From assembly GCF_001507595.1 (NCBI RefSeq), contig NZ_LQBQ01000003.1, forward strand, positions 1 to 64,000: a stretch of 64,000 nt of DNA, written 5' to 3'. The position numbers and the translations under genes are program-made. Numbering within the stretch: the stretch's first letter is position 1; the number at the start of each line of letters is the position of its first letter. The DNA comes from Ruegeria marisrubri. GTDB taxonomy: Bacteria > Pseudomonadota > Alphaproteobacteria > Rhodobacterales > Rhodobacteraceae. This document shows, one piece after another, positions 35,463 to 44,421 of the stretch. The notes under the pieces were generated by a model. The model worked only from the letters and a program-made list of their open reading frames with translations, did not search any database and was not told the DNA's origin.

Positions 35463-36479
35463 ATGAAAAAATCCGTAATTTTGGGCGCGGCCACAGTTGC
35501 CGGTCTGGCGGCAGGTGCCGCTGCGGCAGGCACCATGGACGACGTCAAGGCACGCGGCAAGCTGAACTGCGGTGTGACCACCGGTCTGGTTGGCTTTGCT
35601 GCGCCGGATGCGAATGGGGAGTGGAAAGGATTTGACGTGGCCGTGTGCCGCGCCGTTGCAGCCGCCGTTCTGGGCGATGCAAACGCAGTCGAGTTCGTGC
35701 CGACCACCGGCAAGACCCGCTTTACCGCTCTGGCGTCGGGCGAGGTCGACATGCTGGCCCGCAACACCACCTGGACCTTCAGCCGCGACGTCGATCTGAA
35801 GTTCGAATTCGTGGGCATCAACTACTATGACGGTCAGGGCTTCATGGTGCCCAAGTCGCTGGGCGTGAGCTCGGCCAAGGAACTGGACGGCGCCACCGTC
35901 TGCATCCAGACCGGCACCACCACCGAGCTGAACCTGGCGGACTTCTTCCGCTCGAACAACATCAGCTACGAGCCGGTTCCGATCGAAACCAACGCCGAAG
36001 CGCAGCAGCAGTACCTGGCTGGCGCCTGTGACGTGTACACCACCGACGCATCGGGCCTGGCCGCAACCCGCGCCACCTTCGAAAACCCGGGCGACCACGT
36101 TCTGCTGCCCGAAATCATCTCGAAAGAGCCGCTGGGCCCGCTGGTCCGCCACGGCGACAACGAGTGGGGCGACCTGGTCCGCTGGACCCTGAACGCGCTG
36201 ATCTCGGCCGAAGAGCTGGGCATCACCTCGGCCAATATCGACGAGATGGCAGCCGGCACCGAGAACCCGGAAATCAACCGTCTGCTGGGTAGCGAAGGCA
36301 CCCTGGGCGAGATGCTGGGTCTGGACGCCGAATGGGCCAAGCGCGCCATCAAGGCGGGCGGCAACTATGGTGAAATCTTCGCCCAGAACATCGGCGAAGA
36401 CACCCCGATCGGTCTGGCACGCGGCCTGAACGCCCAGTGGACCGACGGTGGTCTGCTGTACTCGCCGCCGTTCCGTTAA
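35463..36479 (+). CDS. aapJ: General L-amino acid ABC transporter, periplasmic binding protein
   Basis: 338 aa with signal peptide (MKKSVILGAATVAGLAAGAA). Family-3 solute-binding protein of the AapJ/BztA type, capturing a broad range of L-amino acids (Glu, Gln, Asp and others) in the periplasm. Typical sequence: GKLNCGVTTGLVGFAAPDAN. GAAGAGG precedes the ATG. A terminator follows, so it can be made in excess over the membrane components. Confidence 0.94.
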   Translation: MKKSVILGAATVAGLAAGAAAAGTMDDVKARGKLNCGVTTGLVGFAAPDANGEWKGFDVAVCRAVAAAVLGDANAVEFVPTTGKTRFTALASGEVDMLARNTTWTFSRDVDLKFEFVGINYYDGQGFMVPKSLGVSSAKELDGATVCIQTGTTTELNLADFFRSNNISYEPVPIETNAEAQQQYLAGACDVYTTDASGLAATRATFENPGDHVLLPEIISKEPLGPLVRHGDNEWGDLVRWTLNALISAEELGITSANIDEMAAGTENPEINRLLGSEGTLGEMLGLDAEWAKRAIKAGGNYGEIFAQNIGEDTPIGLARGLNAQWTDGGLLYSPPFR

Positions 36480-36490
36480 GAAAGCCGCGA

Positions 36491-36520
36491 AAAGGGCGCA
36501 GGGCAACCTGCGCCCTTTTT
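36491..36520 (+). terminator. Terminator between aapJ and aapQ
   Basis: Perfect 12-bp stem AAAGGGCGCAGG/CCTGCGCCCTTT, GCAA loop, run of T. Partial read-through here would set binding-protein excess over permeases, as known for such operons. Confidence 0.92.
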
Positions 36521-36611
36521 GCATCCTTACAAACAACAGGCCCGGTCAATGGGAGCAGGGGCAAACCCTGCCCACGAGGGAACCGGGATGTCACGGGGAT
36601 TTACATAGGTC

Positions 36612-37880
36612 ATGACGACTCTCACTGACCCGCCGAAGGAGCAGTTCCGGCTGTCCATGCTCCTTTACGATACGCGGTACCGGTCTGCGACCATCCAGGT
36701 CATTGCCCTGATCGGTTTCATGCTTCTGGCAGCCTGGCTTATCAGCAACACGATGCAAAACCTGGAAGCGCTGGGCAAACCGGTCGAGTTCGGGTTTTTC
36801 GCCGAACCCGCCAGCTATGACATCAACCAGCGCCTGATCGAATACACCTCGCGCGATACGCACCTGAGGGCGGCCTTCGTCGGCCTGCTCAACACGCTGG
36901 TGGTTGCGTTCCTTGGATGTGTGACGGCCACCATTCTGGGGGTCATAATCGGCGTGGCGCGCCTGTCGCACAACTGGATCGTCGCGCGCATCATGACGGT
37001 CTACGTCGAGATGTTCCGCAACGTGCCGGTTCTGCTGTGGATCGTGTTCATCATGGCGATCCTGATCGAAACGCTGCCGGCGCCACGGGCCTTCAGGGGG
37101 GAAACACCCGAGGCCAGCATGATGCTGGGCGACAGCGTGGCGATGACCAATCGCGGCGTCTACATTCCCGAGCCGCTGTTCTCGAACAGCCTGGGTGACG
37201 TTCATCTGTTCGGGGCCTCGAGCCTGCGTTTCGACGTCAGCCTGGACCTGATGGCGATCCTGCTTGTGCTCGGCATCGGCATCTGGGTGTCGAACTGGAT
37301 CAAGCATCGGGCCGACCGCATCCAGGAACAGACCGGTGACCGTCCCGTCACATGGTGGCAGCGCACCGCGGTGATCGTCGTGCCCATGGCGATCCTTCTC
37401 TACCTGCTGGGCTTCCACCTGGGGTACCCCGAGCTCAAGGGCTTCAACTTCAAGGGTGGTACGCACCTGCGGAACTCGCTGATCGCGCTTTGGCTTGCCC
37501 TGTCGCTTTATACGGCGGCCTTCATCGCCGAGATCGTGCGGGCGGGCATCCTGGCCATCTCGAAGGGCCAGACCGAGGCCGCAGCGGCGCTGGGCCTGCG
37601 TCCGCGCAAGATCATGCGACTGGTGATCCTGCCTCAGGCACTGCGCGTGATCATCCCGCCGCTGATCTCGAACTATCTCAACCTCACCAAGAACTCGTCG
37701 CTGGCGATTGCCGTGGGCTACATGGACATCACCGGCACCTTGGGCGGCATCACGATGAACCAGACCGGGCGCGAACTGGAATGCGTTCTGCTGCTGATGC
37801 TGGTGTACCTGTCCATCTCGCTGATCATCTCGGCGATCATGAACTGGTACAACGAGTCCGTGAAACTGAAGGAGCGTTGA
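36612..37880 (+). CDS. aapQ: General L-amino acid ABC transporter, permease AapQ/BztB
   Basis: 422 aa inner-membrane permease of the His/Glu/Gln class; the EAA loop is EAAAALGLRPRKIMRLVILP near residue 320. It carries the long insert between the first helices and the conserved C-terminal block, as in BztB. One base separates its stop from aapM. Confidence 0.94.
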   Translation: MTTLTDPPKEQFRLSMLLYDTRYRSATIQVIALIGFMLLAAWLISNTMQNLEALGKPVEFGFFAEPASYDINQRLIEYTSRDTHLRAAFVGLLNTLVVAFLGCVTATILGVIIGVARLSHNWIVARIMTVYVEMFRNVPVLLWIVFIMAILIETLPAPRAFRGETPEASMMLGDSVAMTNRGVYIPEPLFSNSLGDVHLFGASSLRFDVSLDLMAILLVLGIGIWVSNWIKHRADRIQEQTGDRPVTWWQRTAVIVVPMAILLYLLGFHLGYPELKGFNFKGGTHLRNSLIALWLALSLYTAAFIAEIVRAGILAISKGQTEAAAALGLRPRKIMRLVILPQALRVIIPPLISNYLNLTKNSSLAIAVGYMDITGTLGGITMNQTGRELECVLLLMLVYLSISLIISAIMNWYNESVKLKER

Positions 37881-37881
37881 G

Positions 37882-39231
37882 ATGTCTGATATCGGATTTG
37901 TCCGTACCGAAATGCTCCCCGAGCAAGATCCGCCTGCATCCGAAGTCGGGATCATAGGCTGGATGCGGCACAACCTGTTCGACGGCTGGTTCAACTCGGC
38001 CCTGACGTTGTTGTCGATTTATTTCGTCTACAAGGTTCTGGCGGCGCTTGTCCCCTGGATTCTGTCGCCGACCTGGGATGCCGGATCGCTGGCAGAATGC
38101 CGCGAAGTCCTGGGCGCTCTGGGCCGTGAAGGCCATTATGCAGGGGCCTGCTGGGGCGTGATCAACGAGCGCTGGATCCAGCTGATCTTTGGCTTCTACC
38201 CGGCTGAACTCTACTGGCGCCCAATTGCGGCCTTTGTCTTGCTCGGTGTGGCTCTGGCACCGGTGCTGTTTTCCGACAAGGTTCCGTCCAAGCTGCTGAT
38301 CTTCACCATACTGTACCCGTTCATCTTCCCCTGGCTTCTGTGGGGCGGAACGATCTGGGGGCCGATTTCGGTCGTGCTGGGGTTCGTGGTCGGTTGGCTG
38401 GTCTATTCGGCCGTCGACAAGGCTGTCAGCAACCTCGCGCTGGTCTATTCGGCCGTCGACAAGGCTGTCAGCAACCTCGTGGGGATCATCGCCGGCGCGG
38501 TCGCCGCCCTGATATGGTGGCTTATCCTGTCCGGCTATTTCGTCGGGGCGATGGACTCCATCGCGGCCATCGGCATCGAGCCGGTCGAAAGCCGGAAATT
38601 CGGGGGTTTCATGCTGTCGATCACCATCGGTGTCGTCGCCATCGCCTGTTCGCTGCCGCTGGGCATCGTTCTGGCGCTGGGTCGTCAGTCCGACCTGATG
38701 ATCGTCAAGTATCTCAGCGTGGGCTTCATCGAGTTCATCCGGGGCGTTCCGCTGATCACGCTGTTGTTCGTGGCCTCGACCCTGCTGAACATCTTCATGC
38801 CGCCGGGCACGGATTTCGACATCATCCTGCGGGTGCTGATCATGGTGACGCTGTTCGCGTCGGCCTACATGGCCGAGGTGATCCGTGGCGGCCTGGCAGC
38901 CCTGCCGCGTGGCCAGTATGAGGGCGCCGATTCACTCGGTCTGAACTACTGGCAGTCGCAGCGGCTGATCATCATGCCCCAGGCGCTCAAGATCTCGATC
39001 CCGGGTATCGTTTCGACCTTCATCGGGGTGTTCAAGGACACCACGCTGGTCTCGATCATCGGGCTTCTGGATCCTCTGGGCCTGTCCAACGCAATCCGCG
39101 CGGACGCCAACTGGAACGGCATCGTCTGGGAACTGTATGGCTTCATCGCCCTGCTGTTCTTCGTCTTCTGCTTCTCCATGTCCCGCTATTCCATGTATCT
39201 GGAGCGCAAGCTCCACACCGGCCATCGTTAA
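37882..39231 (+). CDS. aapM: General L-amino acid ABC transporter, permease AapM/BztC
   Basis: 449 aa permease. The C-terminal 200 residues are the conserved BPD_transp_1 block with [20 protein letters not shown] as the EAA loop; the N-terminal half has extra helices, as in BztC. Residues 173-200 are a 14-residue tandem duplication ([14 protein letters not shown], then [14 protein letters not shown]) from a 42-bp repeat at 38398-38481, in or beside a membrane segment. It stays in frame; effect unknown. Confidence 0.93.
   Translation: MSDIGFVRTEMLPEQDPPASEVGIIGWMRHNLFDGWFNSALTLLSIYFVYKVLAALVPWILSPTWDAGSLAECREVLGALGREGHYAGACWGVINERWIQLIFGFYPAELYWRPIAAFVLLGVALAPVLFSDKVPSKLLIFTILYPFIFPWLLWGGTIWGPISVVLGFVVGWLVYSAVDKAVSNLALVYSAVDKAVSNLVGIIAGAVAALIWWLILSGYFVGAMDSIAAIGIEPVESRKFGGFMLSITIGVVAIACSLPLGIVLALGRQSDLMIVKYLSVGFIEFIRGVPLITLLFVASTLLNIFMPPGTDFDIILRVLIMVTLFASAYMAEVIRGGLAALPRGQYEGADSLGLNYWQSQRLIIMPQALKISIPGIVSTFIGVFKDTTLVSIIGLLDPLGLSNAIRADANWNGIVWELYGFIALLFFVFCFSMSRYSMYLERKLHTGHR
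38398..38481 (+). repeat. 42-bp in-frame tandem duplication inside aapM
   Basis: Units 38398-38439 and 38440-38481 differ at one base (GCG versus GTG in the last codon). The near identity suggests a recent duplication. Confidence 0.97.
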
Positions 39232-39241
39232 GGAGGGCCCA

Positions 39242-40033
39242 ATGTCTCAACTTGCTGTAGAACGTGAAATCGACCGTTCGAAAATGACGGTGAGCGACGA
39301 GGTCGCCATCGAAATCGTCAACATGAACAAGTGGTACGGGGCCTTCCACGTGCTGCGCGACATCAATCTGACCGTCAACCAAGGCGAGCGGATCGTGATC
39401 GCGGGGCCGTCGGGTTCGGGCAAATCGACCCTGATCCGCTGCATCAACGCGCTGGAAGAGCATCAGGCCGGCAAGATCGTCGTGGACGGGATCGAGCTGA
39501 CCAGCGACCTCAAGAACATCGACAAGATCCGGTCCGAGGTCGGGATGGTGTTCCAGCACTTCAACCTGTTCCCGCATCTGACGGTTCTCGAGAACTGCAC
39601 GCTGGCCCCGATCTGGGTGCGCAAGACGCCCCGGAAAGAGGCCGAGGAACGGGCGATGCATTTCCTGGAAAAGGTCAAGATCCCCGAACAGGCCAACAAG
39701 TATCCCGGCCAGCTTTCGGGTGGTCAGCAGCAGCGTGTGGCGATTGCGCGTTCGCTGTGCATGATGCCCAAGATCATGCTGTTCGACGAACCGACCTCGG
39801 CGCTTGACCCCGAGATGATCAAGGAGGTGCTCGACACCATGATCGAGCTGGCCGAGGAAGGCATGACCATGCTCTGCGTGACGCACGAGATGGGCTTTGC
39901 CCGTCAGGTGGCGAACCGGGTGATCTTCATGGATGCCGGCCAGATCGTCGAGCAGAACGAGCCCGAAGAGTTCTTCAACAACCCGCAGAGCGATCGGACC
40001 AAGCTGTTCCTCAGCCAGATCCTCGGGCACTGA
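39242..40033 (+). CDS. aapP: General L-amino acid ABC transporter, ATPase
   Basis: 263 aa. Walker [10 protein letters not shown], signature [15 protein letters not shown], Walker [16 protein letters not shown]-loop [11 protein letters not shown]. Energises the AapQM permease. It starts 10 nt after aapM with GGAGGG upstream; the 35-residue N-terminal extension in front of the first strand is normal for AapP. Confidence 0.96.
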   Translation: MSQLAVEREIDRSKMTVSDEVAIEIVNMNKWYGAFHVLRDINLTVNQGERIVIAGPSGSGKSTLIRCINALEEHQAGKIVVDGIELTSDLKNIDKIRSEVGMVFQHFNLFPHLTVLENCTLAPIWVRKTPRKEAEERAMHFLEKVKIPEQANKYPGQLSGGQQQRVAIARSLCMMPKIMLFDEPTSALDPEMIKEVLDTMIELAEEGMTMLCVTHEMGFARQVANRVIFMDAGQIVEQNEPEEFFNNPQSDRTKLFLSQILGH

Positions 40034-40064
40034 GTGGGGCACCCCACGACTTGGGAAAAACGGT

Positions 40065-40090
40065 AAAGGCGGGGTTTCTCCCCGCCTTTT
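40065..40090 (+). terminator. Terminator of the aap operon
   Basis: Stem AAAGGCGGGG/CCCCGCCTTT, loop TTTCT, then TTCTATT. It sits between convergent genes and may serve both strands. Confidence 0.9.
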
Positions 40091-40588
40091 CTATTCCGGC
40101 AACTCGCGCGGGATGACGAAACCCAGCACCTTGCCGCTGCGCCAGCTCACATCCCGCCAATCGCCGATGCCGAAACGGATCACCGTGGTGGCGCCGGTCG
40201 GGTAGTCGAAGAAGCGGTCGTGCATCGGCGCTTGTTCCACGATGGCGCCTGCAAACCCGGCGATCCCCGGATTGTGCCCCAGCATCAGAACGGTCTGCCC
40301 GGTCGCCGCGGACAGCAGCCGGAACATCCGATCGGGCGGGGCGTGATAGAGGTCGTCGGTGAAGACCTGCTTTTCCGCCTCGAGTCCCATCCGCTCCCAG
40401 GTCTCGCGGGTGCGGACGGAGGACGAGCAGAGCAACTCGTCCGGCAGCCATCCCTTTTCCTTCAGCCAGGCTCCGATTGCCGCCGCCGATTTTCGGCCCC
40501 GCTTGTTCAACGGTCGGGCATGGTCGCTCAGGCCCGGGTTGTCCCAGCTGGACTTGGCGTGGCGGGTCAGGATCAATGTGCGGGGCAT
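40091..40588 (-). CDS. SixA-like histidine phosphatase
   Basis: 165 aa, histidine-phosphatase fold. Phosphohistidine motif LTRHAKSSW at residues 7-15 (RHA in place of RHG, as in SixA), second His in LGHNPGI. SixA-type enzymes dephosphorylate phosphohistidine in signalling proteins; the substrate here is not known. The start lies inside the end of the ferredoxin gene (16-bp overlap). Confidence 0.87.
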   Translation of the reverse strand: MPRTLILTRHAKSSWDNPGLSDHARPLNKRGRKSAAAIGAWLKEKGWLPDELLCSSSVRTRETWERMGLEAEKQVFTDDLYHAPPDRMFRLLSAATGQTVLMLGHNPGIAGFAGAIVEQAPMHDRFFDYPTGATTVIRFGIGDWRDVSWRSGKVLGFVIPRELPE

Positions 40589-41238
40589 GGTGGGTGAAAG
40601 GCCTCCATGTGGTGCGCCGACTGTTCAGGATCGCGCCCTGCGCCGGCGCTGAGGGGGCAGGCCAGCCGGGCGGCGCAGCCCCCGGTCATGCAGGACCGCC
40701 CCTCGGCCGTGTCCAGAAAGCCGTGGCAGGCCTCAACATCATAAAAGCTCTCCGCATTCAGCGCCCCCACCGGGCAGGCGGTGGCGCAGGGGGCAGGGCA
40801 GGTCAGGCAGGGCGAGGGGGCTTTTGCCTCGGGGATCGGGAACTCGTCCGCGAAATGCAGCGCGCCCCGATACGAGATCATCATGCCCACCGTATCATGC
40901 ACCATTGCGCCGACAGGGCTGAGAAAGGCGCGGCCGGATTTCAGCGCCCAGTCTATGAATGGCGTGTAGGGCGGGCCGCCGAAGGGGAAATGCGCCTGCG
41001 CCCCGAAACGTTCGGCCATCGCGCCAATGACGCGGGTCGACCAGCGATCAACCGGGTCAGGGCCGCCGTCGCGCCATTCGGGCGCGGCCGTGAGGACAGG
41101 CCAGAACGCCCCGGCCGCACCCAGCAGGATCAACGTGCCGCCGTCGAGCCCCTTGGCGCCGCTCAGGCGCGGGTGCTGGGCGCCCATCACGATCAGTCCG
41201 TTTGCGTGCGCCGCCTGTTCGATCTCGGCATAATTCAT
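40573..41238 (-). CDS. Ferredoxin-like iron-sulphur protein
   Basis: 221 aa. The start at 41238 overlaps the stop of the upstream hydroxylase gene (ATGA). The cysteine cluster CLTCPAPCATACPVGAL near residue 145 is a 4Fe-4S motif, with further cysteines (AACHG, SCMTGGCAARLACP) that may bind a second cluster. It resembles the C-terminal part of QueG-like and corrinoid-reductase ferredoxins but lacks the cobalamin domain. The role is unknown; as part of a three-gene overlap it may donate electrons to the adjacent di-iron hydroxylase. Confidence 0.8.
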   Translation of the reverse strand: MNYAEIEQAAHANGLIVMGAQHPRLSGAKGLDGGTLILLGAAGAFWPVLTAAPEWRDGGPDPVDRWSTRVIGAMAERFGAQAHFPFGGPPYTPFIDWALKSGRAFLSPVGAMVHDTVGMMISYRGALHFADEFPIPEAKAPSPCLTCPAPCATACPVGALNAESFYDVEACHGFLDTAEGRSCMTGGCAARLACPLSAGAGRDPEQSAHHMEAFHPPCPAH

Positions 41239-42062
41239 TTCTTCTGAAACGGCAGCGACAGGCTCCAGCCCAGCTTCGTGGGGCGGTCGTCCTGCCATTC
41301 GAGACCGATGGTCATGCCGTCATGCCCCTTTCCGGGCTGCGCCACGTAAGTTCCCATCAGGCGGTCCCAGATCGACAGGGCAAAGCCATAGTTGCTGTCA
41401 TGTTCCTCCCTCAGCAACGAATGGTGCACCCGGTGCATGTCGGGCGTCACCAGAACCCTACGCAAGACCGCATCCAGAGCAAGAGGGAGTTTCAGGTTCG
41501 AGTGGTTGAACAGCGCCGTGCCGTTCAGAAGGATTTCGAACAGCACAACGGCCAGCACGCTGGGACCCAGCAGATAGACGAGGCCGATCTTCAGCAGCAT
41601 GGACAGCGCAATCTCGATCGGGTGAAAGCGAACGGCCGTGGTCACGTCCATGTCGCGGTCAGCATGATGCACCCGGTGCAGGCGCCACAGGATCGGCACC
41701 TTGTGCGTGATCAGGTGCTGCGCCCAGATCGCAAAGTCGAGGATCAGGATCGACAGCGCCACTTCGGCCCATGCGGGCCAGGACAGGTGGTTGAACAGGC
41801 CCCAGCCCTTCTGACCCGCATCCAGCGCCGCACCGACCGCCAGCAGCGGCAGGCCGATCGCCATGAGCCGCAGCACAATGGTGTTGAGGATCGTGATCGA
41901 CAGGTTGGTGGCCCACCTTTTCGGCCGCCCGTATTGGCGCGGACGGCGCGGCGAGAGCGCCTCGGCACAGGCAAAGATGATGAACAGGCCCAGGAAAGCG
42001 CCCAAGCGAATGATGGCTTCGTGCTCCATACATTCACAATTGGGCATGTGATGGGAAATCAC
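41235..42062 (-). CDS. Sterol desaturase/fatty acid hydroxylase family membrane protein
   Basis: About 264-275 aa, 4-5 membrane helices. The di-iron histidine motifs are HLITHKVPILWRLHRVHH and MHRVHHS. This integral-membrane superfamily hydroxylates or desaturates lipids, including ornithine lipids, carotenoids and sterols. GTG at 42062 gives the longest form; ATG at 42029 (MEHEAIIRLGAF) is an equally likely start since neither has a good ribosome site. It is coupled to the ferredoxin-like gene. Confidence 0.87.
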   Translation of the reverse strand: MISHHMPNCECMEHEAIIRLGAFLGLFIIFACAEALSPRRPRQYGRPKRWATNLSITILNTIVLRLMAIGLPLLAVGAALDAGQKGWGLFNHLSWPAWAEVALSILILDFAIWAQHLITHKVPILWRLHRVHHADRDMDVTTAVRFHPIEIALSMLLKIGLVYLLGPSVLAVVLFEILLNGTALFNHSNLKLPLALDAVLRRVLVTPDMHRVHHSLLREEHDSNYGFALSIWDRLMGTYVAQPGKGHDGMTIGLEWQDDRPTKLGWSLSLPFQKK

Positions 42063-42086
42063 AAGCCCGGGCGGATAACGAAGCCG

Positions 42087-42950
42087 TCAGTCCGGGCGGA
42101 TCAGCGAACCGGCGCCATGTTCGGTGAACAGTTCCAGCAGCACGGCGTTGGGCGCGCGGCCATCCAGGATGACCACGGCGCGGACCCCGCTGTGCAGCGC
42201 ATCCAGCGCGGTTTCGGTCTTGGGGATCATGCCTCCGGCAATGGTGCCGTCTCGGGTCATCTCGCGGATCTGGCCCGCTTTCAGCTCGGTCACGACCTCT
42301 CCGGCGGCGTTCTTGACACCGGACACATCGGTCAAGAGCAGCAGGCGATCGGCCTTCAGCGCCGAGGCGATCGCCCCGGCGGCGGTATCACCGTTCACGT
42401 TGAACGTCTCGCCGTTTTGCCCGGCCCCCAGCGGGGCGATCACCGGGATCACGTCATGCGAGAACAGGTCGTGCAGGATCTTGGGGTTCATCCGTGCGGG
42501 CGTGCCCACATATCCCAACGAGGCGTCGGTCTGCTCGCAGATCATCAGGTTGGCATCCTTGCCGGAAAGGCCGACGGCCATGCCGCCCTGATCGTTGATC
42601 GCCTGCACGATGCGCTTGTTCACCACGCCGGACAGGACCATCTCGACCACTTCCACCGTGGCGGCATCGGTGACGCGCTTGCCGTTCACGAATTCCGACT
42701 CGATCTCCAGCTTGTCCAGCATCGCGTTGATCATCGGCCCGCCGCCATGCACGACCACCGGGTTCACGCCGACCTGACGCATCAGCACCACGTCGCGGGC
42801 AAAGCTCTCCATCGCTTCGTCGCTGCCCATGGCGTGCCCGCCCAGCTTGATCACGACGATTGCCCCGTCATAGCGCTGCAGATAGGGCAGGGCGCTGTTG
42901 AGCGTGGCGGCGGTGGCTATCCAGTCCCGGTTCATGTCCTGTTTCTTCAT
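42087..42950 (-). CDS. argB: Acetylglutamate kinase
   Basis: 287 aa; ATP-dependent phosphorylation of N-acetylglutamate, second step of arginine synthesis. Amino-acid-kinase fold with [21 protein letters not shown] and [13 protein letters not shown]. Start [14 protein letters not shown] at 42950; an upstream in-frame start would add 22 residues not seen in the family. Confidence 0.96.
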   Translation of the reverse strand: MKKQDMNRDWIATAATLNSALPYLQRYDGAIVVIKLGGHAMGSDEAMESFARDVVLMRQVGVNPVVVHGGGPMINAMLDKLEIESEFVNGKRVTDAATVEVVEMVLSGVVNKRIVQAINDQGGMAVGLSGKDANLMICEQTDASLGYVGTPARMNPKILHDLFSHDVIPVIAPLGAGQNGETFNVNGDTAAGAIASALKADRLLLLTDVSGVKNAAGEVVTELKAGQIREMTRDGTIAGGMIPKTETALDALHSGVRAVVILDGRAPNAVLLELFTEHGAGSLIRPD

Positions 42951-43033
42951 GGCTGTGTCCCTCTGACGACCCGTGTTAGGGCCTTTGCGCGGGGCTGCCA
43001 AGTCCGGGGGCGCCAAATGCGGCGCATTGACCG

Positions 43034-43687
43034 TTATTCCAGATGCGCGATGATCGAGCGCAGCGTCGGGATGCCGTCGCCCTTTTCCGACGAGGTCAGA
43101 ACGATTTCGGGAAAGGCCGCGGGGTGCTTGGCCAGTGCCTTGCGCACCTGCTCCAGAACCTTTTCACGATCCTTGGCCTTGACCTTGTCGGTCTTGGTCA
43201 TCACGCATTGGAAGGTCACGGCGCTGGTGTCCAGAAGCTTCATGATCTCTTCGTCCACCGGTTTCACGCCGTGACGGGAATCAATCAGGACAAAGGCGCG
43301 GCGCAGGGTCTGGCGGCCGCTGAGATACTGCTTGAGCAGCTTCTGCCACTTTTCCACCACCTTGAGCGGCGCATTGGCATATCCGTAGCCCGGAAGGTCG
43401 ACCAGGTAGAGGTCGGGGCCCTGGGTGAAATAGTTGATCTCCTGCGTTCGGCCGGGCGTGTTCGACGCGCGGGCCAGCCCCTTGGTGCCGGTCAGCGCGT
43501 TGATCAGGCTCGACTTGCCCACGTTCGAGCGGCCCGCGAAACAGACCTCGAGCCGATCAGGGGCTGGCAGGCCGGACATGGCGACGACACCCTTGAGAAA
43601 CTCGGATTGTCCGGCAAACAGTTTGCGGCCGGCCTCGAGCGCCGCGGCATCGGGCTCTTCGGCAATGGGAAAGGGCAGGGATGTCAT
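43034..43687 (-). CDS. ysxC: Ribosome-biogenesis GTPase YsxC/EngB
   Basis: 217 aa TrmE-Era-class GTPase needed for 50S assembly. G1 [11 protein letters not shown]3 DLPGYGYA, G4 TKTDKVK. Start overlaps the MOSC gene stop (ATGA). Confidence 0.96.
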   Translation of the reverse strand: MTSLPFPIAEEPDAAALEAGRKLFAGQSEFLKGVVAMSGLPAPDRLEVCFAGRSNVGKSSLINALTGTKGLARASNTPGRTQEINYFTQGPDLYLVDLPGYGYANAPLKVVEKWQKLLKQYLSGRQTLRRAFVLIDSRHGVKPVDEEIMKLLDTSAVTFQCVMTKTDKVKAKDREKVLEQVRKALAKHPAAFPEIVLTSSEKGDGIPTLRSIIAHLE

Positions 43688-44421
43688 AGCGGTTCAACCT
43701 TGTCTCCGACCCGGATCAGGCCGCCGCGCACCACTTCGGCGCGGACGCTGAAATCCTTGTGGCCCCAGGTTTCCAGCGTGCCGAGCGTGTCGGCGTCCCT
43801 GATCCCGGTTTCCGGGTTCGTGGTCGTGGCGGCGCAGCGGTCGGTGCGTTCCCGAACGTGGAACACGGCCTCGCCAATCTGCACCTCGCGGTCGATCCAG
43901 TCGAACTCTTCCCAGACCGGTAGGCCGTCGAACCAGATGTTCCCGCGCCAGCGGTGGATGGACAGGTCGCGCCCCATCTTCTGTTCCACCGCGCGGTGCG
44001 AGGCCATGTTGCACAGGGTGACAGAGGGGAAGTCGCTGTCGGTCATGCCGCGCCCGGGAACGCGGATGATCCGGGCCGAGGCAGCGCGATCTGCCGGCAT
44101 CAGGGGCTTGACCCAGTCCAGAAAGGCTGTGGCCTGAGTATCGGGGTCGAATTCCAGATCCGGCCGCTTGGGGTGGCTCAGCCTGACCTTGCCGTCCAGC
44201 AGCCGCGCGGTCATGGCCATCAGTTCCGGCGCCTTGGCGACCCGGCTGAAATTGGCGCAGGACACCCATTCCGAACCATCCGCCTTGGACAGCTCATGGG
44301 CAACCGCCCAAACGCGATCCCCGGGCATGGTCTGCCCGGGGCTCACTGTCACCTCGTCCAGGGCCTCGCGGCCGTGGCTTTTGATCGGGTGCCTCCAGAT
44401 GCTGGTGACGGTCCCTCTCAT
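43684..44421 (-). CDS. MOSC-domain protein
   Basis: 245 aa. MOSC beta-barrel domain with N-terminal extension (TVTSIWRHPIKSHGREAL), as in proteins that carry sulphur or molybdenum cofactor, such as the C-terminal domain of Mo-cofactor sulphurase. The conserved cysteine lies in TDRCAATTTNPETG. Substrate unknown. Sits between yidC and ysxC with 4-nt overlaps on both sides. Confidence 0.9.
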   Translation of the reverse strand: MRGTVTSIWRHPIKSHGREALDEVTVSPGQTMPGDRVWAVAHELSKADGSEWVSCANFSRVAKAPELMAMTARLLDGKVRLSHPKRPDLEFDPDTQATAFLDWVKPLMPADRAASARIIRVPGRGMTDSDFPSVTLCNMASHRAVEQKMGRDLSIHRWRGNIWFDGLPVWEEFDWIDREVQIGEAVFHVRERTDRCAATTTNPETGIRDADTLGTLETWGHKDFSVRAEVVRGGLIRVGDKVEPL

